In this document: one piece after another, positions 24,889-33,681 of the stretch
Layout of the letters: every line of letters begins with the position of its first letter
Position numbering within the stretch: position 1 is the stretch's first letter
NCBI GenBank assembly: GCA_045561055.1
Contig: JBJKYL010000019.1
Coordinates: 1 to 64,000, forward strand
Direction: 5' to 3'
Source: SMWC01 sp045561055
Lineage (GTDB): Bacteria > Pseudomonadota > Gammaproteobacteria > Steroidobacterales > Rariloculaceae
Length of the DNA stretch: 64,000 bases
Translations under genes and position numbers: made by a program
The notes under the pieces: model-generated
Told to the model about the DNA's origin: nothing
What the model saw: only the letters and a program-made list of their open reading frames with translations
The model's database searches: none

Positions 24889-27718
24889 CTGTCTCAATTA
24901 ACTCATTAAGGCACTTTCCCGTTCGCGAGATAGGGTGCCCGATGAGTGACTCAGGCGTGCCGGTTGCGACGACCTCACCGCCACCGATACCGCCTTCGGG
25001 ACCAAGATCGATTATCCAGTCAGCCGTCTTGATGACTTCAAGATTGTGCTCGATGACTATAACTGTGTTGCCTTGGTCTCGCAGCTTGTACAGAACTTCC
25101 AATAGCTGGGCAATATCGTAGAAATGCAAGCCGGTCGTAGGTTCATCGAGTATGTAAAGCGTCGATCCGATACTACGTTTTGATAACTCTTTTGCAAGCT
25201 TGACTCTCTGCGCTTCCCCACCCGATAACGTCGTCGCATTCTGGCCGAGCGTGATATACGTCAATCCGACGGCCGCTAGTGTCTCCAGCTTCTTCGCTAT
25301 CTGTGGAATATTCCGAAAGAACTCCAACGCGTCCTCCACAGTTAGTTGTAGGATCTGATCGATGTTCTTGCCTTTATAGTGGATGTCGAGGGTCTCACGG
25401 TTGTATCGCTTGCCAGCACAGATATCGCATGGTACGTAGACATCTGGAAGAAAGTGCATTTCTACTTTTATGACGCCGTCGCCTTGGCATGATTCACAAC
25501 GCCCACCTTTGACGTTGAAGCTGAATCGTCCGGGTTGGTAACCTCGTGACCGAGCTTCCTGAGTAGCAGCGAATAGCCCCCGGATGGGTGTGAAGATCCC
25601 GGTATAGGTTGCTGGGTTAGAGCGCGGTGTTCGTCCGATAGGGCTCTGGCTGATCTTTACAACCCTATCGATTGTTTCCAGTCCTTTCGCGCTATCGAAA
25701 GGCGCAGCGTCGTAATTCAATTTATTGATTCTCTCGGCCACGAGTCGATAAAGCGTGTCGTTGATCAGCGTACTCTTTCCCGATCCTGAGACGCCTGTAA
25801 CGCAGGTCAAGAGCCCTAACGGGATATCAATGTCGATATTCTTAAGGTTGTTGCCACGTGCTCCGCGGAGGCTGATAACTCTCTGAGGATCGAAAGCCTG
25901 CCGCGTGGCGGGCAGCGGAATCTGGCGGTGACCGGCTAGGTACTGGCCTGTCAGCGAGGCCGGATCTGCCTTAATTTCGTCCGGTGTTCCTTCGGCGACG
26001 ACCCTACCACCGTGGACACCTGCACCGGGGCCGAGATCGACGATGTGGTCGGCGGCGAGTATAGCTTCGGAGTCGTGCTCTACCACGAGGACCGTATTAC
26101 CCAGATCGCGTAACTGTTGTAGTGTGTTTAGTAGTCGGCGGTTATCGCACTGATGCAATCCGATCGACGGTTCATCGAGTATGTACATGACACCGACAAG
26201 ACCCGACCCGATTTGACTCGCAAGTCTTATGCGTTGAGCTTCACCGCCAGACAGTGTCTCTGCGCTACGATCCAACGTAAGGTAGTCGAGTCCGACGTCT
26301 GCAAGGAATCTGACGCGATTCTGAATTTCCGTGACAATCTTATTGGCGACTTCGCCTCGCCAGCCGTCTAGCTTTAGGTTTGTAAAAAACTCGAGAGCGT
26401 CACTGACACTCAATGTATTTATCTGCTGCAGAGAATTGCCCTGCACGAAAACGTTTCTTGCAGCCTCGTTCAGTCTTGTACCTTCACAGGTCTTACAGGA
26501 GCGGGTACTCTGGAACTTACCTAATTCCTCTCTAACGGCACTGGATTCAGTCTCCAGATAGCGACGTTGCATATTCGGAATGATGCCTTCGAATTTATGG
26601 CGCCAACGGCTCTCACTACCTTTAGCATTCGTATATTGAAATTGAATTCGCTCGTTTTTGCTACCGTAAAGGATTATGTCCTGTATGCTTTCGGGTAGAG
26701 ATTCAAATGGTGTCTCTATATTGAACGAATAGTGTTCGGAGAGTGATTGGATCAACTGAAAGTAGTATGGGTTGCGTCTGTCCCAACCGCGTACGGCGCC
26801 GCCGGCGAGTGAGAGGTGTGCGTGCCTGACAACCCGTTGCGGATCGAAGAAACTGCAAACGCCTAGCCCATCACAATCCTGGCAGGCCCCCGATGGACTG
26901 TTGAACGAAAAAAGCCGTGGCTCTAGTTCGGCGATGCTGTAGCCACAAATTGAACAGGCAAATCTATCTGAAAACACTAGGGGCTCTTTTTTTGGTTCGT
27001 CTAGCCGCACGATCTGAGCCACGCCGTCTGACAGAGCCAGCGCCGTCTCGAAGGACTCGGCGAGGCGAAGTCTTATGTCGGAGCTAATTTTAAGCCGGTC
27101 GACGACAGCCTGAATATCGTGTTTTCGTTGTCTGTCCAGTTTGGGAGGATCATCAAGTTCAATGACTTCTCCGTCGATTCTAGCGCGCACGAATCCTTGT
27201 GCTTTTAGATCCGAGATTGCTCGTTGATGCTCGCCCTTACGTGCTGTGATGATAGGAGCTAGCAGCATTACAGGTAAACCCTCACCGAGCGAGATGACCT
27301 GATCGACCATCTGTGAGACGTTTTGTGCGTCCAGTGTCGTGCGATGGTTCGGGCACGACGGGATACCGGCGCGCGCGAACAACAGTCGAAGATAGTCGTA
27401 GATTTCCGTTACGGTGCCAACTGTTGAGCGCGGATTATGGGACGTTGATTTCTGCTCTATCGATATAGCAGGAGAAAGTCCTTCGATTAGATCGACTTCA
27501 GGCTTCTCCATCATTGAGAGAAATTGCCGAGCATAAGCTGATAGAGACTCGACGTAGCGGCGTTGTCCCTCCGCGTAAAGAGTGTCGAAGGCGAGAGAAG
27601 ATTTTCCAGATCCTGAAAGTCCAGTGAACACGATGAGACGGCCCCTGGGTAGGTCGAGATCAACGTTCTTCAGGTTATGGGTGCGGGCACCGCGGATCAG
27701 TATGTGGCTTGTGGACAC
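24842..27718 (-). CDS. uvrA: UvrABC excinuclease subunit A
   Basis: UvrA recognises DNA damage in nucleotide excision repair and loads UvrB. The 958-residue product has two ABC modules: Walker A GLSGSGKSSLAFDTLYAEGQ and GVSGSGKSTLINDTL, ABC signatures LSGGEAQRIRLASQ and LSGGEAQRVKLAKE, and zinc fingers built on CSICGYS...CQDC and CESCQGDG...CDIC. The frame is open to TTG 27778, but that codon lies in the -35 of the apparent promoter, so GTG 27718 (MSTSHILIRGARTHNLKN) is the likely start. Divergent from ssb, as in E. coli. The last residues end at the junction with the MazG-like remnant. Confidence 0.95.
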   Translation of the reverse strand: MSTSHILIRGARTHNLKNVDLDLPRGRLIVFTGLSGSGKSSLAFDTLYAEGQRRYVESLSAYARQFLSMMEKPEVDLIEGLSPAISIEQKSTSHNPRSTVGTVTEIYDYLRLLFARAGIPSCPNHRTTLDAQNVSQMVDQVISLGEGLPVMLLAPIITARKGEHQRAISDLKAQGFVRARIDGEVIELDDPPKLDRQRKHDIQAVVDRLKISSDIRLRLAESFETALALSDGVAQIVRLDEPKKEPLVFSDRFACSICGYSIAELEPRLFSFNSPSGACQDCDGLGVCSFFDPQRVVRHAHLSLAGGAVRGWDRRNPYYFQLIQSLSEHYSFNIETPFESLPESIQDIILYGSKNERIQFQYTNAKGSESRWRHKFEGIIPNMQRRYLETESSAVREELGKFQSTRSCKTCEGTRLNEAARNVFVQGNSLQQINTLSVSDALEFFTNLKLDGWRGEVANKIVTEIQNRVRFLADVGLDYLTLDRSAETLSGGEAQRIRLASQIGSGLVGVMYILDEPSIGLHQCDNRRLLNTLQQLRDLGNTVLVVEHDSEAILAADHIVDLGPGAGVHGGRVVAEGTPDEIKADPASLTGQYLAGHRQIPLPATRQAFDPQRVISLRGARGNNLKNIDIDIPLGLLTCVTGVSGSGKSTLINDTLYRLVAERINKLNYDAAPFDSAKGLETIDRVVKISQSPIGRTPRSNPATYTGIFTPIRGLFAATQEARSRGYQPGRFSFNVKGGRCESCQGDGVIKVEMHFLPDVYVPCDICAGKRYNRETLDIHYKGKNIDQILQLTVEDALEFFRNIPQIAKKLETLAAVGLTYITLGQNATTLSGGEAQRVKLAKELSKRSIGSTLYILDEPTTGLHFYDIAQLLEVLYKLRDQGNTVIVIEHNLEVIKTADWIIDLGPEGGIGGGEVVATGTPESLIGHPISRTGKCLNELIETANRPAAVGDTRRKNH

Positions 27719-27748
27719 TGCTTGAGTCTTTCGCGCGGGTAATCCCCT

Positions 27749-27778
27749 ACTATACGATGTATCAAAACCGTGGAGCAA
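27749..27778 (-). promoter_or_regulatory. Promoter of uvrA
   Basis: On the - strand TTGCTC (27778-27773), an 18-base spacer and TATAGT (27754-27749). Transcription would start near 27742, about 24 bases before the GTG at 27718. No CTGT-N8-ACAG LexA box is visible here or elsewhere in the uvrA-ssb gap. Confidence 0.55.
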
Positions 27779-27906
27779 AGATTTCGACTATAGATCAGTC
27801 TCTCTGAGGAGCTTGGGGAAGGCCTGATGTCTTTGTTAGAGCCACAGCGTACAATAACCGGCCGGGACTCGTCTGGAGCCGGGCTATAGATTAGCGAGGA
27901 GTTCGA

Positions 27907-28329
27907 ATGGCAAGGGGCATTAATAAAGTAATTCTCGTCGGTAACCTGGGTGCGGATCCTGAATCGCGCGCCATGCCGAACGGTAGTGCAGTAACAAATA
28001 TTCGCGTGGCGACAAGTGAGTCCTGGAAAGACAAGAACACCGGTGATCAGCAGGAGCGGACCGAGTGGCACAGCGTAGCCTTTTTCGGACGCCTTGCGGA
28101 GATCTCGGCGGAGTATCTTCGTAAAGGGTCCCAAGTTTATATAGAAGGTAAGCTACGGACCCGTAAGTGGCAGGATCGTGACGGTAACGATCGTTGGACC
28201 ACTGAAGTTATTGCGAACGAGATGCAGATGCTAGGAGGGCGCCCTGGTTCGGGTCCCCCGGCCCAAGCGGCTGAGGTTCCTGATGGTTCGCCGGCTAATG
28301 CGGAGTTCGATGACGACATCCCCTTCTGA
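27907..28329 (+). CDS. ssb: Single-stranded DNA-binding protein
   Basis: SSB coats single-stranded DNA in replication, repair and recombination. The 140-residue product has the OB-fold (RGINKVILVGNLGADPESR, WHSVAFFGRLAEISAEYLRK, KWQDRDGNDRWTTEVIANEM), a shorter linker than E. coli SSB (178 residues), and the acidic partner-binding tip DDDIPF. GCGAGGAG lies at good spacing before the ATG. It is divergent from uvrA. Confidence 0.96.
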   Translation: MARGINKVILVGNLGADPESRAMPNGSAVTNIRVATSESWKDKNTGDQQERTEWHSVAFFGRLAEISAEYLRKGSQVYIEGKLRTRKWQDRDGNDRWTTEVIANEMQMLGGRPGSGPPAQAAEVPDGSPANAEFDDDIPF

Positions 28330-28431
28330 TCGTATGCGGGCTGGTTTTCTGGAGGTCGCCGATTGCCTGCGTTACTGGCCATCGGGCGGATAATTATTTT
28401 TTTATTATTTATAACAACAATTTAAAGAAAT

Positions 28432-29781
28432 ATGCCTGATCGCCTTTTTATAAAGACGTTCGGTTGTCAGATGAACGAGTACGACTCGGCGAAGATGGTC
28501 GACGTGCTTCGGGATGCTTTCGACGTTCATGAGGTAGTTGCGGCTCAGGATGCCGACATTCTGTTGCTAAATAGCTGCTCGATTCGTGAGAAAGCTCAGG
28601 AGAAAGTGTTCTCGCTCCTCGGACGCTGGCGCATACAGAAAGAGGAAAAGCCGCATACCATCATTGGTGTGGGGGGGTGTGTCGCCAGCCAGGAAGGTAA
28701 AGAGATTCTGCGTCGTGCGCCTTTCGTTGATTTAGTATTCGGGCCGCAGACTCTGCATCGTCTGCCGGCGATGATTTCGACCGTACGCTCCGGACAGACG
28801 GGAGTAGTCGATGTTAGTTTTCCGCAGATCGAGAAATTCGAGCAGCTACCGACTACTAGGGAATCTCCCTGTACGGCTTTCGTGTCGGTTATGGAGGGCT
28901 GTAGCAAGTATTGCACCTTCTGCGTCGTACCTTATACGCGCGGTGAGGAGATTAGTCGTCCACTTGACGATGTCGTGGCTGAAGTAGCAGGGCTGGCTGA
29001 ACTCGGTGTAAAGGAAGTCAACCTGCTCGGGCAAAATGTCAACGCGTATCGTGGCCCAGCACATGGTGGCGGTTTCGCTGATCTGGCCACGCTTATTCAT
29101 TACGTAGCAGCGATAGACGGTATTGAGCGGATTCGATTCACGACGTCTCATCCAGTCGAGTTTACGAAGCCGCTGATAGATGCTTATGCTAATGTACATA
29201 AGCTCGCAAACTTTCTGCATTTGCCGGTGCAGTCTGGTTCGGATCACATCCTTGCGCTTATGAAGCGTGGACATACTGTTGACGACTATAAGAAAAAGCT
29301 TCAGATGCTGCGTGATGTGCGCCCGGAAATTTCTATCTCTTCAGATTTCATCGTTGGATTTCCTGGGGAGACTGACGCTGATTTTGAGGCGACTCTGAGT
29401 CTCATAAGAGAGGTGGGATTCGATCAATCATTCAGCTTTATCTACAGTCAGCGTCCCGGTACTCCAGCCGCTTCCGTGCACGATTCTATTGGTCGTGAGG
29501 TCAAACAGCGGCGACTAGCAGAGTTGCAGGCGTTGATTAATGCTCAAGCCAGGGAAATTAGTCGCGGTATGATTGGCACTATGCAGCGAGTTCTTGTCGA
29601 GAGACCATCGAGACAATCTCCGCGTGAATTGGCCGGACGAACGGAGAATAATCGGTGGGTTAATTTTTTCGGAGACGAGCGACTGGTTGGTAAGTTCGTT
29701 GACGTCGTAATCGTTGAAGCGCTTCCGAACTCTCTGCGTGGGCGCTTAAATGCCCCAACTATAGCCCGGTCCGTTGCCTAA
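28432..29781 (+). CDS. miaB: tRNA-2-methylthio-N6-dimethylallyladenosine synthase MiaB
   Basis: MiaB adds the methylthio group to i6A37 of tRNAs reading UNN codons. The 449-residue product has the UPF0004 domain (KTFGCQMNEYDS, LNSCSIREKAQEK, GVGGCVASQEG with three cluster cysteines), the radical-SAM motif EGCSKYCTFCVVPYTRG, and a C-terminal TRAM domain. It starts the block miaB-phoH-ybeY-corC-lnt. The upstream 100 bases are T-rich with no clear promoter. Its 3' end overlaps phoH by 8 bases. Confidence 0.96.
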   Translation: MPDRLFIKTFGCQMNEYDSAKMVDVLRDAFDVHEVVAAQDADILLLNSCSIREKAQEKVFSLLGRWRIQKEEKPHTIIGVGGCVASQEGKEILRRAPFVDLVFGPQTLHRLPAMISTVRSGQTGVVDVSFPQIEKFEQLPTTRESPCTAFVSVMEGCSKYCTFCVVPYTRGEEISRPLDDVVAEVAGLAELGVKEVNLLGQNVNAYRGPAHGGGFADLATLIHYVAAIDGIERIRFTTSHPVEFTKPLIDAYANVHKLANFLHLPVQSGSDHILALMKRGHTVDDYKKKLQMLRDVRPEISISSDFIVGFPGETDADFEATLSLIREVGFDQSFSFIYSQRPGTPAASVHDSIGREVKQRRLAELQALINAQAREISRGMIGTMQRVLVERPSRQSPRELAGRTENNRWVNFFGDERLVGKFVDVVIVEALPNSLRGRLNAPTIARSVA

Positions 29782-30772
29782 CACGCCTTCAGTTGGTGAC
29801 TCCGTGTCCGTTAGTTTGTCACCGAATGATCATCGGCGCATAGCGAATCTCTGTGGCCAACTCGATGAGCACATTCGTCAAATCGAATACCGCCTCGATA
29901 TCCAAGTTAACAATCGCGGCAATCGTTTTCAGTTGTCTGGTGATCCTGAGAATATGGATGTCGCGTGCAGGGTACTGGAAGAGCTATACGCGATCACGGA
30001 GACCGAGACTTTGGGTCCTGAACATGTGCATATAACTCTGCAGGAACACGCGCGGCCCGACCGTGAAGAGCAGGTCGATGGCCTGACATTTCGCACGCGA
30101 CGTCGGATTGTTCGTGCTAGAGGCCCTAATCAACTCGCGTATGCTCGCGCGATGCGAGAGAAGGACTTAACTTTTGGAATCGGTCCGGCTGGCACTGGGA
30201 AAACTTACCTAGCGGTTGCCGCAAGTGTGGATGCGCTTGAAGCCGATATCGTTCGTCGAATCGTTCTCGTGCGTCCGGCCGTAGAAGCGGGTGAGAAGCT
30301 AGGCTTTTTGCCGGGAGACATGTCACAGAAGGTTGATCCTTATCTTCGGCCTATGTATGACGCACTCTACGAAATGATCGGGTTCGATAGGGTCGGACGT
30401 TTGATAGAGCGGAATGTCATCGAGATTGCGCCGTTGGCGTTTATGCGGGGACGAACGTTAAACGAGGCCTTCGTTATTCTGGATGAGGCACAGAATACGA
30501 CCGTAAAACAGATGAAGATGTTCTTGACGCGTATCGGTTTTGGTTCCCGGGCAGTAGTTACGGGTGATATTACTCAGACGGATCTGCCACGAGATCAGGA
30601 GTCGGGACTGAGGCACGTGAGTCGTATTCTCGATGGACTAGTAGGTGTTGGATTCGTACATTTTGGTGCCGTAGACGTTGTTCGTCATCCGTTGGTGCAG
30701 AGAATTGTTGAAGCCTATGGGCGGGCGGAAAAGGGTGCGCATAAAGACCGGGCGGATAACGGTGAGCCTTAA
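29774..30772 (+). CDS. ybeZ: PhoH-like ATPase (YbeZ)
   Basis: PhoH-like proteins are cytosolic ATPases linked to RNA metabolism and found next to ybeY. The 332-residue product has a KH-like N-terminal part, Walker A GIGPAGTGKTYLAV at about residue 135, and Walker B VILDEAQNTT at about 235. The start is uncertain: TTG 29774 overlaps the miaB stop, and no ATG lies near the expected N-terminus. It overlaps ybeY by 11 bases, suggesting coupled synthesis of functional partners. Confidence 0.93.
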   Translation: MPNTPSVGDSVSVSLSPNDHRRIANLCGQLDEHIRQIEYRLDIQVNNRGNRFQLSGDPENMDVACRVLEELYAITETETLGPEHVHITLQEHARPDREEQVDGLTFRTRRRIVRARGPNQLAYARAMREKDLTFGIGPAGTGKTYLAVAASVDALEADIVRRIVLVRPAVEAGEKLGFLPGDMSQKVDPYLRPMYDALYEMIGFDRVGRLIERNVIEIAPLAFMRGRTLNEAFVILDEAQNTTVKQMKMFLTRIGFGSRAVVTGDITQTDLPRDQESGLRHVSRILDGLVGVGFVHFGAVDVVRHPLVQRIVEAYGRAEKGAHKDRADNGEP

Positions 30773-31241
30773 CAACCGCGATTTCGAAATAATTTTCCAA
30801 GATGTGTCGGGTGATGTGACAGTGCCGAGTCTGGATCGTATAGAGGAATGGGTCAGATCTGTTTTCGAGCCTAGCCGTAGAGGTGAGATGACGATTCGGA
30901 TAGTGGATGAGCCGGAGGGCGCCGACCTGAATGAACGCTATCGGAATAGTAGTGGTGCGACTAACGTCCTCGCTTTTCCTGCCGGAGAACTTCCGTTATT
31001 AGGGCAGGTCGATCTTCCGTCGATTGGTGATCTAGTTATTTGTGCGCCGGTAATTGAACGTGAGGCCCAAGCGCAAAATAAGCCGCTTGAGGATCATTGG
31101 GCACATATAACGATCCACGGTACCCTTCACCTCGAGGGCTTTGATCATATGGATAAAGCTAGCTGTGCTGTAATGGAAGCTAGAGAAACCGAGCTTCTGG
31201 GCTCTCTGGGTTTCGACGACCCATACGTGGGCGAAAATTGA
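30762..31241 (+). CDS. ybeY: Endoribonuclease YbeY, rRNA maturation factor
   Basis: YbeY is a zinc RNase needed for 16S rRNA 3'-end maturation and ribosome quality control. GTG 30762 gives 159 residues (MSLNNRDFEIIFQD), overlapping the ybeZ end; the frame is open further upstream but that is antisense-like noise within ybeZ. The zinc motif HGTLHLEGFDH (H3xH5xH) is complete, and RYRNSSGATNVLAFP is the conserved middle block. The 3' end meets corC. Confidence 0.95.
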   Translation: MSLNNRDFEIIFQDVSGDVTVPSLDRIEEWVRSVFEPSRRGEMTIRIVDEPEGADLNERYRNSSGATNVLAFPAGELPLLGQVDLPSIGDLVICAPVIEREAQAQNKPLEDHWAHITIHGTLHLEGFDHMDKASCAVMEARETELLGSLGFDDPYVGEN

Positions 31242-31285
31242 TCTCTTGCAAGCGACTGACTGGAATTGCAAGATATCACTCAACG

Positions 31286-32152
31286 ATGGCTGACGAATTA
31301 CCTTCCAATAAAAGCATCAGCGTAAAAAACCGTTGGTGGTCCCGGCTGATTAATCGCGGCAGAGATGATGCTGTCGATCGAGGGGATATAGCTCGCTTTC
31401 TGACCAAGTGCCGACGGCGCCAACTTCTAGCCGCGGAGGAATACGCGATGCTCAATGGTGTTCTGGAGGTTTCGGAGACACAGGTTCGAGATATCATGGT
31501 TCCCCGGTCGCATATGGTTGTTCTAGATCTCGACGAACCTTTCGAGATGCTGCTGGAGACGATGCTCAAGTCGGGTCATTCCCGCTTCCCAGTAATAGGT
31601 GAAGATCGCGACGAGATTATCGGTATCCTTCTGGCCAAAGATCTTTTAAAGCGGTTCGCAGAGGATCAGGATACTCAAAAATTCGATCTGCTGAGTCTAC
31701 TTCGTGCTCCCGTGATAATCCCGGAGAGCAAACGATTAAATGCCCTATTGACGCAGTTTAGAGAAAGCCACAACCATCTCGCTATTGTCGTTGATGAGTA
31801 CGGTGGAGTGGCCGGTTTAGCGACGATTGAGGATGTGCTCGAGCAGATCGTCGGCGATATCGATGATGAACACGATCCAGAGGAAGACGAGAGTATTCAG
31901 GCTCAGGACAATGGCCGCGTTCTAGTCCTTGCGCTCACGAGAATTGACGATTTCAATGAATATTTCGGCCTCGAGTTGAGTGACGACGAATATGATACGG
32001 TTGGTGGTCTTATTATGCACGAATTGGGGAGGCTCCCGCGTCGAGGGGAAACTCTCGAGTTCGCGGGCTTTGAGTTCAACGTGTTGCGGGCTGATCGAAG
32101 ACGCATTCACTCTGTTGAGGTTGTTCGCCCGGCCGGCTCAGATGGAGGTTGA
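31286..32152 (+). CDS. corC: CBS-domain transport-associated protein CorC/YbeX
   Basis: CorC-type proteins have two CBS domains and a CorC_HlyC domain, and are linked to magnesium/cobalt efflux and, next to ybeY, to ribosome metabolism. Visible: VRDIMVPRSHMVVLDLDEP (first CBS), SGHSRFPVIGEDRDEIIGIL, HNHLAIVVDEYGGVAGLATI (second CBS), and the C-terminal domain with YDTVGGLIMHELGRLPRRGE. ATG 31286 gives 288 residues, as in E. coli (292). TTG 31238, overlapping the ybeY stop, is the alternative start. Confidence 0.93.
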   Translation: MADELPSNKSISVKNRWWSRLINRGRDDAVDRGDIARFLTKCRRRQLLAAEEYAMLNGVLEVSETQVRDIMVPRSHMVVLDLDEPFEMLLETMLKSGHSRFPVIGEDRDEIIGILLAKDLLKRFAEDQDTQKFDLLSLLRAPVIIPESKRLNALLTQFRESHNHLAIVVDEYGGVAGLATIEDVLEQIVGDIDDEHDPEEDESIQAQDNGRVLVLALTRIDDFNEYFGLELSDDEYDTVGGLIMHELGRLPRRGETLEFAGFEFNVLRADRRRIHSVEVVRPAGSDGG

Positions 32153-33681
32153 TGCAGTCGCTGCTTATTTTGCAGCTGTTCATGAACGCCTCTACTAGTT
32201 TGCGCTTTTTCACCGCCTTGATTGCTGGCGCATCGCTTCCACTGGCATATGCGCCATTCGATCAGTTCTGGATTGCACCTTTGAGTTTTGCTGCGCTAAT
32301 GCTCGTGTGGCGGGGCACGAAACCTAAGGAAGCGTTTCTTTCAGGTTTCGTGTTTGGTATAGCGAGTTTTCTCGGCGGTATTCATTGGGTCTATATTAGT
32401 ATCAACGAATTCGGCCAGGTACATGGGCTCATTGCAGCGTTTCTGACGCTCGCCCTGGGATCAGGCCTCGCATTTTTCGTCGCCCTCACCGGATGGATGG
32501 CCGCAAGGTGGTTCTCTACCGATGGTCCGCCCGCTTGGCTCGGAATTTTCCCAGCTCTGTGGGTCCTGACGGAATGGTGGCGGGGTTGGTTTCTGAGCGG
32601 CTTCGGCTGGTTATCCGCGGGCTATAGTCAAACCGATTCCTGGCTCATGGGTTACGCTGCGCTCGGCGGGGTTCACTTTATGAGCTGGGCTGTACTCCTT
32701 ACAGCTGGATCGATGGTAACTCTTTGTGCTGGTTCAACGCGTGCGCGATCCTTCGCCGGCGCACTGATACTAATTCTTTGGGCAGGCGCTTTTGCCGCTG
32801 GTAGAACGAGTTGGACCGAAGCTCGAGATTCCTCTCTGACTGTCGCGTTGGTTCAGGGCGCTGTTCCCCAGGATCAGAAATGGCTAAGCAGTCAGTTCCT
32901 ACCGACACTAGATTTGTACAGTGATCTGATGCGCCAGAGTGAGGGTAGTGACCTAGTCGTCTGGCCGGAGGCGTCGATCCCTTCGCTCTATGGACAGGTT
33001 GCCGACTACCTAGCAGAGATCGAGGTCCAAGCGCGTCGCCAGGGCAGTGATGTGATGTTGGGGATATTATCGAGCGATACCGAGAGTGGTGCAGTGCAGA
33101 ACACTGTAGTAGCGCTTGGAGAGCCGGTACAGTGGTATGTGAAGCGTCATCTAGTTCCCTACGGCGAATACTTCCCGGTTCCCGGTTTCGTGCGTAACTG
33201 GCTAAGATTGATGAACCTGCCTTATAGTGATGTGGTTCCCGGGGATGCGGGTCAGCCACCACTCGAAGTTGCTGGCGAGACAATTGCCGTGACGATTTGT
33301 TATGAAGACGTGTTCGGTGCAGAGCAGTTGCATTACCTTCCTGATGCGACATTACTTGTGAACGTTAGTAATGACGCTTGGTTCGGCGATTCGATTGCGC
33401 CACCACAGCATCTACAGATCGCGCGTGTGCGAGCTGCGGAGGTTGGACGCTATCTCTTACGGGCTACCAATACAGGTATTTCTGGAATAATCGATCCGCG
33501 CGGCGATGTTGTGGCTTTCTCCCCATCGTTCGAGCCGCATGTGTTACGCGGCGTCGTTTGGGGTTTCACAGGCTCGACACCATATGCTAGATGGGGAAAC
33601 TATGCTGTCGTGACCGCGATGTTAGTGCTGTTATTAAGTCAGTCGCTGACTACGAAATTTACAATTCGTCCGGCGACGTAG
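32152..33681 (+). CDS. lnt: Apolipoprotein N-acyltransferase
   Basis: Lnt adds the third acyl chain to lipoproteins in the inner membrane. The 509-residue product has about six N-terminal hydrophobic segments followed by a periplasmic nitrilase domain with the catalytic Glu in VVWPEASIPS, Lys in VKRHLVPYGEYFP and Cys in ITICYEDVF-like VTICYEDVFG, and an ending membrane segment. ATG 32152 overlaps the corC stop (TGATG) with GGAGGT just before. The 3' end overlaps the opposing leuS by 43 bases. Confidence 0.95.
   Translation: MQSLLILQLFMNASTSLRFFTALIAGASLPLAYAPFDQFWIAPLSFAALMLVWRGTKPKEAFLSGFVFGIASFLGGIHWVYISINEFGQVHGLIAAFLTLALGSGLAFFVALTGWMAARWFSTDGPPAWLGIFPALWVLTEWWRGWFLSGFGWLSAGYSQTDSWLMGYAALGGVHFMSWAVLLTAGSMVTLCAGSTRARSFAGALILILWAGAFAAGRTSWTEARDSSLTVALVQGAVPQDQKWLSSQFLPTLDLYSDLMRQSEGSDLVVWPEASIPSLYGQVADYLAEIEVQARRQGSDVMLGILSSDTESGAVQNTVVALGEPVQWYVKRHLVPYGEYFPVPGFVRNWLRLMNLPYSDVVPGDAGQPPLEVAGETIAVTICYEDVFGAEQLHYLPDATLLVNVSNDAWFGDSIAPPQHLQIARVRAAEVGRYLLRATNTGISGIIDPRGDVVAFSPSFEPHVLRGVVWGFTGSTPYARWGNYAVVTAMLVLLLSQSLTTKFTIRPAT

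Noticed and set aside
27820..27860. Possible ssb promoter with TACAAT at 27850
   Set aside because: No matching -35 at normal spacing; TTGTTA lies only 10 bases upstream.
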